Source: Leptospira johnsonii (lineage in GTDB: Bacteria; Spirochaetota; Leptospiria; Leptospirales; Leptospiraceae). From it: a stretch of DNA of 64,000 nt. This document shows positions 9,195 through 16,690 of this stretch, piece after piece (positions within the stretch are counted from its first letter, which is position 1; every line of letters begins with the position of its first letter). Where the stretch lies: the NCBI RefSeq assembly GCF_003112675.1, contig NZ_BFAY01000012.1:62001-126000 (forward strand), in the 5' to 3' direction. Position numbers and translations under genes: made by a program. Below the pieces are notes generated by a model, which was not told the origin of the DNA, searched no databases, and saw only the letters and a program-made list of their open reading frames with translations.

Positions 9195-9253
9195 AAAAAA
9201 ACTCCCCTGGTTTGCCCAGGGGCCGGACCTTCCCGAAGGAATGTTGTTGGATG
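9195..9253 (-). ncRNA. Possible counter-transcribed RNA in the rep leader
   Basis: A minus-strand promoter-like pair (TTGACA at 9287-9282, 17-base spacer, weak TACTTA at 9264-9259) would start an RNA near 9251-9253 that ends at the hairpin and U-tract at 9204-9195. The RNA would be about 55-60 nt, with a second small hairpin (CCTTCCCGAAGG, 9228-9239), and antisense to the leader of the replication-like gene. Plasmid copy-number control often uses such RNAs. This is inference; the -10 element is weak. Confidence 0.3.
9204..9222 (-). terminator. Rho-independent terminator-like hairpin on the minus strand
   Basis: CCCCTGG-TTTGC-CCAGGGG forms a 7-base-pair stem with a 5-base loop. On the minus strand it is followed by AGTTTTTTG, a good U-tract. 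No minus-strand protein gene ends here, so the transcript it would end is a non-coding RNA. Confidence 0.55.
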
Positions 9254-9254
9254 A

Positions 9255-9274
9255 GACATAAGTAACCTTATGTC
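9255..9274. promoter_or_regulatory. Inverted repeat overlapping the minus-strand promoter in the rep leader
   Basis: GACATAAG-TAAC-CTTATGTC has perfect 8-base arms and lies on the spacer and -10 of the candidate minus-strand promoter, where a repressor could act. It could also form a hairpin in the rep messenger. Confidence 0.4.
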
Positions 9275-9351
9275 GGATAAATGTCAACTACCTTCGGATT
9301 TTTTGCTTAAAATTAATTTTTTTGCCTCCAGGGCAAAAGAGGATCCAAGGT

Positions 9352-10245
9352 ATGGGCGAGCATTTTCCATATATAAAATTCCTCTCGGACATCATAGATT
9401 CCGGGGTTTGGGCCACTTTGTCCCCAGCGGCAAAGACTCTTTATCTCGTCCTGCTTAAATTTAGTGACCAGACCTTTAAGCCAGTCTGGCCTAGCAACGA
9501 AAGCCTGATCCGGCTCACTGGATTAAAGACTAAAAAATCTATCAATGAAGGAAAGAAAGACCTAGTAAGAGCAGGCCTCCTGCAATTTGTTCCTGGGACC
9601 GGTCATAAGAATTCCACTTACTATTTTTGCTTCAACTACCCCGGGTCCAAAATTCCACCCCAGGGGGTTATTTTTGGAAACCCCGGAGGGGGATTTGGGG
9701 CGCCCTCAGGGGTGGTGTCGGGTAGCCGGGAGGGGGGTCTAAATGGAAACCCAAACAATATAAATATAACCATCCATAATACCCAAAACCAAAAACCTAG
9801 TCCTGAGAAAAAAGATTTGAGTTTAGATTCTTTAAAGGACCGCTATGGGGAAACCATTCTGTCCGAGGCAATGGAGATTGCAAAGGCGCAAGGGCTCGGT
9901 GAGAATTTACATTATATCCGCGGCATTTGCAAAAATCTGTCCGGGACCAGGCAGCCGAATTTTGAGCAGGCCTCCCCTACCCAGTCCCAAGGCTCGGGAC
10001 ATTCTCCAGGAAAAGAAGCTTCTTGGATGGGGTTTATAGAATGGTGCAAGGGGAATCTTTCTAGAAGTAGCGTAGAAGTATTGGAGAAAGTTCAGGTAGA
10101 GCCAGACGGCAAGACTCTTTTGGTAAAGGATGCGCTTCCAGAGACTCTTAGAATGATCATTACAAAGTACTTCACAGACAAAATCCACCCCTCGATACTG
10201 GTTATATTTTCTGCAAAAGCCGAAGAAAACCGGATACATGTATAA
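9352..10245 (+). CDS. Helix-turn-helix protein, probable replication initiator
   Basis: A 297-residue protein. Residues 1-100 look like the winged-helix domain of plasmid replication proteins (VWATLSPAAKTLYLVLLKFSD, then KPVWPSNESLIRLTGLKTKKSI and a second helix set ending in VRAGLLQF). A Pro/Gly/Asn-rich linker follows, then a C-terminal helical domain. The ATG at 9352 has GAGGA at a good distance; the longer TTG start at 9322 is less likely. The role in initiation is inferred from the fold and from the position just after parAB. It could instead be a transcription regulator. Confidence 0.65.
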   Translation: MGEHFPYIKFLSDIIDSGVWATLSPAAKTLYLVLLKFSDQTFKPVWPSNESLIRLTGLKTKKSINEGKKDLVRAGLLQFVPGTGHKNSTYYFCFNYPGSKIPPQGVIFGNPGGGFGAPSGVVSGSREGGLNGNPNNINITIHNTQNQKPSPEKKDLSLDSLKDRYGETILSEAMEIAKAQGLGENLHYIRGICKNLSGTRQPNFEQASPTQSQGSGHSPGKEASWMGFIEWCKGNLSRSSVEVLEKVQVEPDGKTLLVKDALPETLRMIITKYFTDKIHPSILVIFSAKAEENRIHV

Positions 10246-10266
10246 AAAGGACCACGCAAAGCTCTT

Positions 10267-12774
10267 ATGAATGAAGAATCCATCCGGATCAGCCATCCTC
10301 GACAAGTTAAAGTAAATGAAATTAAGACCAAAGGTACGTTCGAATTCAAGGAAGGAGGACTTCGTTCTTATTCTGAGCAGTTGGACCATCCTGGTGTCGG
10401 CGTCTTAATCTTAGTTTTAAATCCAGGCTCTAGTTTTAATCAGATCAAATTGCACCAGTCGGAACAATCCGGCACATTCTTCCCTGATTCTTTTAAATTC
10501 GAAATTTCTTTGGATGGAAAAGTTTGGGAACCGATCCTGCAAGAGACAGGCTTCAGAAGATTAAATAAAAAAGTGGGGCAATGGAACTTCTCCTTGGTCC
10601 GCGCTAACTTTCTCAAATTAGTCAGTAAGGTTTCGGAGAAAGAAGGATCCAAATTCAAAGTTTCTATCGGGGCTTTGGAAGTCGGGATCTCAGGAGTCAC
10701 TAAGTTAGAAGTGAGTTCCGAAAAAGACAGATTTTGGGTAAAAGAAAATCTGATCGATGAAAGGCCGGATTACGGTTGGTCTTCTTTAGAATCCAATCAG
10801 CCTAAGGAAGAATTTTTCCTGATGGATCTAGGTTCTATCAGCAGAGTGAACGAACTGAGAGTTCTTTCGCCCAAAGACGGTCATTTACATTTTCCGGAAA
10901 CTTTTACGGTATATTATAGCGAAGACGATCTAACTTGGAACCAGCTTTTAGAAGAGAACCAATTCTTGTCTGAATTGGGAACTTGGTACCAGTGGAGATT
11001 TTTACCTACGAATATTCGCTTTTTGAAATTCGTCTCTCGTCCTCGTAAGATCCAGAACAAAGAAAAGTATTCCGCAAGCATTGTAGAGGTAGAATTATAT
11101 GCAGCTCCGTACTTAAGCGAGCTGACTCATAAGCCTACTGCAGAGCCTCTCCCCTACGCTACTGTTTTGAGATCGGGGCTTGTGAGACTTGCGATCGATG
11201 GAGAAACTTCCGAAGGCGCCGCAGTTCAGGCAAATGATAGAAGGTTGAGAGACGGTTCTACCGAATACAAAGGTATCGTAGAACTCGCTTCCGATGGAGA
11301 AGACAAGGAGGGAGTTGTTGTTCAGGGAAATGATAGAAGGTTAAAACATTCTACTGAAGCCTCTTATGGCCTAGTGCGCCTTGCATCTAACGGCGAAAAT
11401 CGGGCAGATAGAGTCGTGCAAGGAAATGATGATCGTTTGAAACCTTCTAGCACCCAAAGTTTTGGTATCGTTGAGCTTGCGGAGAACGGTGAGACTAAAG
11501 AAGGCACCGTTGTTCAGGGAAATGATGATCGTCTGAAACATGCAACCAACCAAAAGTTCGGTTTAGTACAATTAGCTCCTCCGGGAGATGCAAGTCCTGG
11601 GAAAGTGGTCACTTCTGATGATCCAAGACTTAGGCATGCCAGCACGGAAAGTCCTGGTCTTGTCCGATTCGCTTCCAATGGAGAAGAGTCTGCAGATGCG
11701 GCTGTCCAAGGAAATGATAAGAGATTAAAAATTTCCACTCCTCAGTCTTATGGGATTGTGAAATTGGCTCGGTCCGGCGAGGCAAAAGAAGGTGCTGTAG
11801 TCCAAGGAGACGATGAAAGGTTGCGTAACGCTAGTACCGAGTATCCTGGTATTGTGACGGTCGCCCCTAAAGGAAAGTCCATCCCAGGTCATGTGGTTTC
11901 TTCCGACGATCCTAGATTGTCGGATGCAAGACAGCCTCTTCCTCATGCTCATGACTACGCTCCTAAGGAGCACGATTTTAGTTCCCATACTGGATATCTG
12001 AGATTGAAAGGTTCTATAGAGGCACCTTATGCAAATATCTCCCCTCCTCCTGAAAATGCAGGACTTGCGTATGCAAGGAATGAGAGTGAAAAAGGAGCTG
12101 GTATCGTAGGTTCCGGTAGATTCTCCGGTATCTTAGGCTTCGGAGAAAAATTCGGAGTCAGAGGTGATAGCGCATCCGGAGAAAAAGAATCCGCTGGTAT
12201 TTTAGGTCTGGCCAAAAGAGGATTCGGTGGCTGGTTCCATTCTAGATCAGGCCATGCAGTATATGCGAGCGGAAAAGGCATCCCAAGCTTGAACGAAACC
12301 GGTTCAGGCAAAGCGATCTTGGCAGAAGGTGATTCCGATTTCCTAGGAACAGTATATCTCCAAACGGGAAAAGGTACGGATTGTATCGCTAAATTTTTTC
12401 CTGTGCAGTCAACTGACGTGATAGCGGAAGGGGATCTTCTTGCCATGGGAGAAGACGGTAAACTTCATAAATCCAGACAGCCGAACGCTACGAATATCGT
12501 AGGTGTAGCGGTAAAATCTGCTGCCTTGGTATTGGGAGACAAACCCCAAACAGAAGGTCAATGGCTCGTCGCAATCGCAGGCGTGGTCCTTGCCAATGTA
12601 GAAGCACAGTCTTATCCTGTACAGCCCGGAGATCTATTATGTTCTGGTCTTACCGGAGGCCATGCTGTCCGAGTTGCTCCTGAAAATTTAAAGCCTGGGG
12701 CACTTGTAGCAAAATCTCTCGGCTTACAAAGAAACGGCAGGGGACCTATTCAGGTTCTTCTCTGCTGTAGTTGA
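10267..12774 (+). CDS. Discoidin-like and phage tail-fibre-like repeat protein
   Basis: An 835-residue protein with three parts. Residues 1-285 hold two F5/8-type C (discoidin)-like beta domains, usually sugar- or lipid-binding (IRFLKF, FSLVRANFLKL, SLDGKVWEPIL). Residues 304-559 are eight exact-period 32-residue repeats of the pattern G(L/I)V-x-LA-x-x-GE...VVQGND-x-RL, as in phage tail fibres, ending in DDPRLSDARQPLPHAHDYAPK, a tail-collar-like motif. The C-terminal 230 residues resemble phage tail tip or Peptidase-G2-like domains (GVAVKSA, IAGVVLANVEA, PGDLLCSG). No signal peptide is seen and the ribosome site is weak. It sits between the replication-like gene and metF with no other phage genes nearby. 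Confidence 0.78.
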   Translation: MNEESIRISHPRQVKVNEIKTKGTFEFKEGGLRSYSEQLDHPGVGVLILVLNPGSSFNQIKLHQSEQSGTFFPDSFKFEISLDGKVWEPILQETGFRRLNKKVGQWNFSLVRANFLKLVSKVSEKEGSKFKVSIGALEVGISGVTKLEVSSEKDRFWVKENLIDERPDYGWSSLESNQPKEEFFLMDLGSISRVNELRVLSPKDGHLHFPETFTVYYSEDDLTWNQLLEENQFLSELGTWYQWRFLPTNIRFLKFVSRPRKIQNKEKYSASIVEVELYAAPYLSELTHKPTAEPLPYATVLRSGLVRLAIDGETSEGAAVQANDRRLRDGSTEYKGIVELASDGEDKEGVVVQGNDRRLKHSTEASYGLVRLASNGENRADRVVQGNDDRLKPSSTQSFGIVELAENGETKEGTVVQGNDDRLKHATNQKFGLVQLAPPGDASPGKVVTSDDPRLRHASTESPGLVRFASNGEESADAAVQGNDKRLKISTPQSYGIVKLARSGEAKEGAVVQGDDERLRNASTEYPGIVTVAPKGKSIPGHVVSSDDPRLSDARQPLPHAHDYAPKEHDFSSHTGYLRLKGSIEAPYANISPPPENAGLAYARNESEKGAGIVGSGRFSGILGFGEKFGVRGDSASGEKESAGILGLAKRGFGGWFHSRSGHAVYASGKGIPSLNETGSGKAILAEGDSDFLGTVYLQTGKGTDCIAKFFPVQSTDVIAEGDLLAMGEDGKLHKSRQPNATNIVGVAVKSAALVLGDKPQTEGQWLVAIAGVVLANVEAQSYPVQPGDLLCSGLTGGHAVRVAPENLKPGALVAKSLGLQRNGRGPIQVLLCCS
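11176..11943 (+). repeat. Eight tandem 96-base coding repeats
   Basis: The repeat unit encodes about 32 residues with a fixed AAT/GAT-GAT codon pair every 96 bases (11233, 11329, 11425, 11521, 11617, 11713, 11809, 11905). Copies differ at many silent and non-silent sites, so the array is old rather than freshly expanded. Copies 5 and 8 share a DDPRL variant, suggesting a higher-order pattern. Confidence 0.85.
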
Positions 12775-12807
12775 AAAATTCCCCGTCCTTTATGGGGAAA
12801 GGTTAGA

Positions 12808-13680
12808 ATGAAAAAGATATTAGAAATTTATAAAACGGCAAAAGCGCCGGTGTACTCTTTCGAGTTTTTTCCTCCTAAAACTCCGGAGGGAGAAACGAAA
12901 TTATTCGAAGCTGTGGAAGAATTGTCCAAGGTGGACCCGGGTTATATCACTGTGACCTATGGAGCGGGAGGTTCTACTCGCGATAAGACCATACGTATCA
13001 CTTCCGAATTGGCTAAGAAATTTTCACTTCCTGCGGCGGCTCATTTTACCTGTGTGGGCGGCAATAAAGACGAGATCCGAGTTATTTTAAAACAGATCCG
13101 AGAGTCCGGGATCGAAAACCTAATGGCTCTCCGGGGAGATCCTCCTAAGGGAGAAGAGGCTTTTAAAAAAGTAGAGGGCGGTTTCGGCTACGCGAGCGAA
13201 CTCATTTCCTTTATTAAGCAAGAAGGTTTCGATTTTTGTATGGGGGCTGCCTGTTATCCGGAAAAACATCCGGAGGCTGCGAGTCTGGAATCCGATGTGG
13301 ATAATTTAAAACGCAAGGTGGATTCGGGTGCTTCTTACCTGGTCTCTCAATTGTTTTTTAAAAATTCCAATTTCGAATCTTTCTTAGATCTGATCCGCAA
13401 AAAAGGGATCAATGTCCCTGTAATTCCGGGAATTATGCCCATCACATCTTTTACTCAGATAGAAAGATTTAAGTCGATGGCTGCCTGTGAATTTCCTGAA
13501 AAACTAGTTTCCGATCTGGAAGAAGTAAAGGATAACCAGGAAGAATTTTATAAAAGAAGTATCAGTTTCTCCGTAAACCAATGCCGTGAATTGGTCAAAA
13601 TGGGAGCTCCTGGGATCCATCTTTACACTCTAAACCAATCTCCTGCGAGTTTGGATATTGTGAGAGAACTGAAAAATTAA
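12808..13680 (+). CDS. metF: Methylenetetrahydrofolate reductase
   Basis: A 290-residue FAD-dependent TIM-barrel enzyme that reduces 5,10-methylene-THF to 5-methyl-THF for methionine synthesis. Recognised by YSFEFFPPKTPEGE with the catalytic Glu near the N terminus, VTYGAGGSTRDKT, LMALRGDPP, ACYPEKHPEA and the FFKNSNFESFLDLI segment. Length fits MetF of this type. AAAGG lies six bases before the ATG. A small hairpin (CCCC/GGGG stem) sits at 12781-12797; it is too short to call a riboswitch. The 3' end overlaps the convergent mqnD gene by four bases. Confidence 0.95.
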   Translation: MKKILEIYKTAKAPVYSFEFFPPKTPEGETKLFEAVEELSKVDPGYITVTYGAGGSTRDKTIRITSELAKKFSLPAAAHFTCVGGNKDEIRVILKQIRESGIENLMALRGDPPKGEEAFKKVEGGFGYASELISFIKQEGFDFCMGAACYPEKHPEAASLESDVDNLKRKVDSGASYLVSQLFFKNSNFESFLDLIRKKGINVPVIPGIMPITSFTQIERFKSMAACEFPEKLVSDLEEVKDNQEEFYKRSISFSVNQCRELVKMGAPGIHLYTLNQSPASLDIVRELKN

Positions 13681-14504
13681 AGAAATAGTTCCTTCTCTTT
13701 TTCTGGAGGAAGTAATCCTGTCTCAAGGGCTTTTTGCTGTAATAAGCGGATTGCCCTTTCTCCTTCTTTTCCTAAACTTTTAGAAAACTCGTTCACATAC
13801 AGATCTATATGCGCATCCGCTACTTCTCTTGTTGTGGTTTGAGAATGTTTTAAGATATAATCGTACATACTTTCTCTGTTTTGGTAAGCTAAGGAAAGAC
13901 TTTCCTTAATTGCCGAGTCCAGGTCATGTTTTATTTGGGAAGACAGATCTCTGCGGATCGCGATGCATCCGAGCGGAATATGTGCTCCGGTGCTTCCTTC
14001 CCACCATTCTCCTAAATCTTCTACCTTGGCGAGTCCTCTTGCTTCGTAAGTGAATCTTTCTTCGTGAATGACTATTCCGAAGTCAGCTTCTCCATTTTTT
14101 ACTTTGTCCAAGATGAGATCGTAGCGTGTGGGAACTGGTGTGAAATCCCCTTTTAAATATAAATGTGTAAGTAGGTTGGCAGTGGTCCAGAGCCCAGGGA
14201 CCAAAATTTTTTTTCCGTTTGGAGTTCCTACAGAGGAACCAGCTTTTTTTACGATAATTGGGCCGCAGTTCCTACCAAGTGCCGAGCCACTGTCTAAAAG
14301 AGAATATTTGTCCGCTACATGGAATAAAGCTGCGAAGGAAATTTTCGTGGCCTGGAATTTTCCTTTATCTGCGAATTGGTTCAGTTGTTCCACATCGTAG
14401 AGTTCTTCTTTGATGGAAAATGGGGACTTGGTCTTTCCGGAAATTAGATGATAGAAGATGAATGTGTCGTTCGGACAGGGAGAATATGCCAGACTGAGTT
14501 CCAT
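13677..14504 (-). CDS. mqnD: 1,4-dihydroxy-6-naphthoate synthase (futalosine menaquinone pathway)
   Basis: A 275-residue periplasmic-binding-like enzyme that converts cyclic dehypoxanthinyl futalosine to dihydroxynaphthoate in the alternative menaquinone route. The family hallmark LAYSPCPNDTFIFY opens the protein; GSALGRNCGPIIV, VPGLWTTANLL, FGIVIHEERFTY and HIPLGCIAI match MqnD. The family-typical start is the ATG at 14504; an in-frame TTG at 14516 adds four residues. A copy of the GTAGGAACTCC word (14221-14231) lies in the coding sequence and is read as VGTP. Confidence 0.9.
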   Translation of the reverse strand: MELSLAYSPCPNDTFIFYHLISGKTKSPFSIKEELYDVEQLNQFADKGKFQATKISFAALFHVADKYSLLDSGSALGRNCGPIIVKKAGSSVGTPNGKKILVPGLWTTANLLTHLYLKGDFTPVPTRYDLILDKVKNGEADFGIVIHEERFTYEARGLAKVEDLGEWWEGSTGAHIPLGCIAIRRDLSSQIKHDLDSAIKESLSLAYQNRESMYDYILKHSQTTTREVADAHIDLYVNEFSKSLGKEGERAIRLLQQKALETGLLPPEKEKELFL

Positions 14505-14550
14505 TCTTCCAGGCAATCAGTTTTGATTCTTTTGAAAACGAAAAAAGGGG

Positions 14551-15498
14551 GTGGAAGGAACTCCTGCCCCCGGGTCTATTGGAAAAGAATCGCAGGTCGC
14601 TTTGGATACTCTTTCGAATTATCACAAATTCCCAAAATTGGACAGGCCTCTCCCCTTTCATACGATCGCAATGGATCTGGATGGGACACTTCTGGATTCT
14701 CGGGCTTCCATTTCCAGTTTGAATCATTACGTTCTACAGTCTGCATTGGATCAGGGAGTCGGACTGATTATCGCTACGGGTAGAAGGTTCTCTTCTGCTC
14801 TTCCATACGCTCAGGAATTCCGAGGAAATGTGACCGTGGTGGCAAATAATGGGCAGGTGCTCAGAGGTTCTCCGAATGCAGAAAGGATTTCGGAAACGTA
14901 TATCTCCGAAAAGGCGACATTTGCAGTTTTATCTTTGGCAAAGAAGAAGGGCTATTCTCCCCTCCTCCATGTAGACAGGTTCGAGGAGGGAATAGATATC
15001 CTGATCGAGTCTCCTATCACCGATGAAAAATATCATCATTATTCAGGTGGGAATATCGCGAGGACAAAGGTGGTTGGTGATCTTCTGGAGCATTCTTCCG
15101 ATCGCGCACTTGTCGTATGTTATCTTTCTTTAATAAAGGAAGAATTGATCGAATTAGAAAAGGAACTTCTCTCCTTGCCTGAATCTTCCGAGTATAGGAC
15201 CGTGATTACTAAAATTCCCGGAGTGTCTTATTGTTTGGAAGTTTTGGAGAAGGGAGTTTCCAAGTGGACGGCAATCCAATCTTACTTAAAAATTTCCGGT
15301 TTGGACGAGGCAGGCGTGATCTCTTTTGGAGATGAGTTGAATGATAGAGAAATGCTTTTTTCTTCCGGATACGGATTTGCGATGAAGAATGCGGTGCCCA
15401 GTTTGATAGAAGGTGCTTCTTATATTACCAGATATTCGAATAACGAAGATGGGATCGCGATGACTCTTTTAGAATTATCCGTGCTTTCGTTTAGGTGA
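14551..15498 (+). CDS. Cof-type HAD-superfamily phosphatase
   Basis: A HAD hydrolase, probably a sugar-phosphate or nucleotide-phosphate phosphatase. Motif I is AMDLDGTLLDS, motif II GLIIATGRR, motif III the lysine of GVSKWTAIQSYL, and motif IV SFGDELNDREML, with a C2-type cap between them. The GTG start at 14551 follows AAAAAAGGGG closely; it gives about 40 residues before motif I, longer than usual, so the true start may be later. The 3' end overlaps the convergent small gene by 24 bases. Substrate unknown. Confidence 0.82.
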   Translation: MEGTPAPGSIGKESQVALDTLSNYHKFPKLDRPLPFHTIAMDLDGTLLDSRASISSLNHYVLQSALDQGVGLIIATGRRFSSALPYAQEFRGNVTVVANNGQVLRGSPNAERISETYISEKATFAVLSLAKKKGYSPLLHVDRFEEGIDILIESPITDEKYHHYSGGNIARTKVVGDLLEHSSDRALVVCYLSLIKEELIELEKELLSLPESSEYRTVITKIPGVSYCLEVLEKGVSKWTAIQSYLKISGLDEAGVISFGDELNDREMLFSSGYGFAMKNAVPSLIEGASYITRYSNNEDGIAMTLLELSVLSFR

Positions 15499-15702
15499 GA
15501 CTTTTTGATTTTTATCAATCTTTACTTCGCAAGCAGAGCAGGCAGCCTCGTAACATCCGAAACTTGTCTCTTGAGTTTGGGTTTTACTGAATAAACCTTT
15601 AAGCGAAGAAACGAGCGGAAAGCCCAGATACACCGCTGCAGAGCTAACTACTAGATAAACAATTTTATCTTGGAATCCTATGTCCCAAACCATAAAGGTC
15701 AT
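15475..15702 (-). CDS. Small Cys-rich membrane protein
   Basis: A 75-residue protein: a single membrane segment (IVYLVVSSAAVYLGFPLV), then a cytoplasmic or periplasmic tail with GCYEAACSAC and a Lys-rich end. The layout resembles FeoB-associated Cys-rich membrane peptides, but no feoB lies here, so that name is only a suggestion; being next to haem genes, a metal role is plausible. An ATG three codons later (15693) is an alternative start; longer upstream extensions look non-coding and would run into the hemA promoter. Confidence 0.55.
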   Translation of the reverse strand: MTFMVWDIGFQDKIVYLVVSSAAVYLGFPLVSSLKGLFSKTQTQETSFGCYEAACSACEVKIDKNQKVSPKRKHG

Positions 15703-15752
15703 TTTGCAATTCGTTCTCAACACTTGCAAGAGGAATATTTTTCGAATCTCTC

Positions 15753-15768
15753 TGACAGTATTTTGACA
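15753..15768 (+). promoter_or_regulatory. HemR box (TGACA-N6-TGACA) upstream of hemA
   Basis: Two direct TGACA repeats separated by six bases (GTATTT) match the hem-box reported for the Leptospira HemR regulator. The second repeat coincides with a TTGACA -35 element 35 bases before the hemA start. The cognate regulator and its kinase are encoded inside the same operon, giving a feedback loop. Confidence 0.85.
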
Positions 15769-15793
15769 AATAAGGCCCCGAATTAGGTATGAT
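15763..15793 (+). promoter_or_regulatory. hemA operon promoter
   Basis: TTGACA at 15763-15768 and TATGAT at 15788-15793, spacing 19 bases. The predicted start of transcription would be only a few bases before the hemA ATG at 15803, so the messenger may be almost leaderless. The -35 lies within the HemR box. Confidence 0.6.
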
Positions 15794-15802
15794 CGAAGAT
15801 AG

Positions 15803-16690
15803 ATGTGGTCCACATTACAAGTTTTTCACTCTGAATCTTCCGATAGGGATTTGCTCTCTCTTCCCGATACGTTTTCTTGGAAGACTTGTATGCGTACTGT
15901 TCTCGTTTCCGATTCCAGGATTCATCCGTATCCGGTAGATCTTCCTTCTCATTGGGAAAGTAAATCCGGTTACGAAGCATACAGACTTCTACTCGAAATT
16001 ATCTCAGGTTTAAAATCCAAATTGTTTGGAGAGACAGAAGTTCTCTCTCAGTTCAAACAAAGATTTCAAGAATTGCCTGATCTCGCTTTTGGAGAGTATC
16101 TCGCAAAACTCAGAGATAATCTGATTGAAGATTGCAGAACTCTTCGCTCCGGTTATTTGCAAAATTTAGGAGAACAATCTTACGGTGGTTTGGCGGATAA
16201 GTATTTATCCGAAGCGACAAATCCTCCTAAGGAAATTATACTTTTTGGGACAGGGCAGCTTGCGGAAAAAATCCTTCCTTGGCTTTCTCATTCGAACAGA
16301 AAGACTAAGATTGTCGGACGTAACCCAAATCGTTTGGAATTTTTATCTTCCGTATCTGGTTCTGCTTCTCATTTAATGGAAGACTGGTCTCCTAACGGAG
16401 AAGCTTGGGTGATCGCCGCACCGATGGATTTTTCCGCCTGGATGGATAAATTGGCTCCGGGAAATCTGGTCTTAGACTTTAGAGAAGAACCTTTGGAAGA
16501 ATCTTGGCCATCAGATATCGTATATATTCCCTTTGCAGAGATGCTTTCTTCTTTAAAAGAAACGGAAGAAAGGACCAGAAAAGTGAAGGAAGAATTAAAA
16601 TCCGTCTTAGACGAGCTTTTAGAAGAAAGAGAACTGGAAGCTCATCAAATTGTATTCGGTTGGGATGACCTACCTTGTCCGACTTTTTAA
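15803..16690 (+). CDS. hemA: Glutamyl-tRNA reductase, compact form
   Basis: First enzyme of C5 haem synthesis, reducing glutamyl-tRNA to glutamate-1-semialdehyde. Cys29 in SWKTCMRTV fits the catalytic Cys of the (T/S)CNRxE motif; LFGETEVLSQFKQ matches the conserved GExxIxxQ segment; IILFGTGQLAEKILPWL is the NADPH-binding glycine loop. At 295 aa it is far shorter than the usual 410-430: the N terminus is trimmed and the C-terminal dimerisation helix bundle is mostly missing. First gene of the haem operon; overlaps the next gene by 16 bases. Confidence 0.85.
   Translation: MWSTLQVFHSESSDRDLLSLPDTFSWKTCMRTVLVSDSRIHPYPVDLPSHWESKSGYEAYRLLLEIISGLKSKLFGETEVLSQFKQRFQELPDLAFGEYLAKLRDNLIEDCRTLRSGYLQNLGEQSYGGLADKYLSEATNPPKEIILFGTGQLAEKILPWLSHSNRKTKIVGRNPNRLEFLSSVSGSASHLMEDWSPNGEAWVIAAPMDFSAWMDKLAPGNLVLDFREEPLEESWPSDIVYIPFAEMLSSLKETEERTRKVKEELKSVLDELLEERELEAHQIVFGWDDLPCPTF

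Larger units (their letters stand above)
8966..9351. other. Non-coding leader between parB and the replication-like gene, candidate origin region
   Basis: These 386 bases hold no credible protein gene. They contain AT-rich stretches, an AGTACA-AACA-TGTACT inverted repeat near 9029-9044, a GACATAAG-TAAC-CTTATGTC inverted repeat at 9255-9274, a minus-strand TTGACA element at 9282-9287 and a minus-strand terminator-like hairpin at 9204-9222. No regular iterons and no exact DnaA box were seen. The position between parAB and a replication-like gene makes it a reasonable origin candidate. Confidence 0.45.

Noticed and set aside
9907..10389. 160-codon open frame on the minus strand
   Set aside because: It overlaps the replication-like gene and the start of the repeat protein, has low-complexity Phe/Tyr/Arg content and no ribosome site; it is a shadow.
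11176..11943. CRISPR array or satellite
   Set aside because: The 96-base period lies in frame within a long coding sequence and units vary at silent sites, so it is a protein repeat.
12775..12807. Possible SAM-type riboswitch before metF
   Set aside because: Only 33 bases, with one short CCCC/GGGG hairpin; too small for any known SAM riboswitch.
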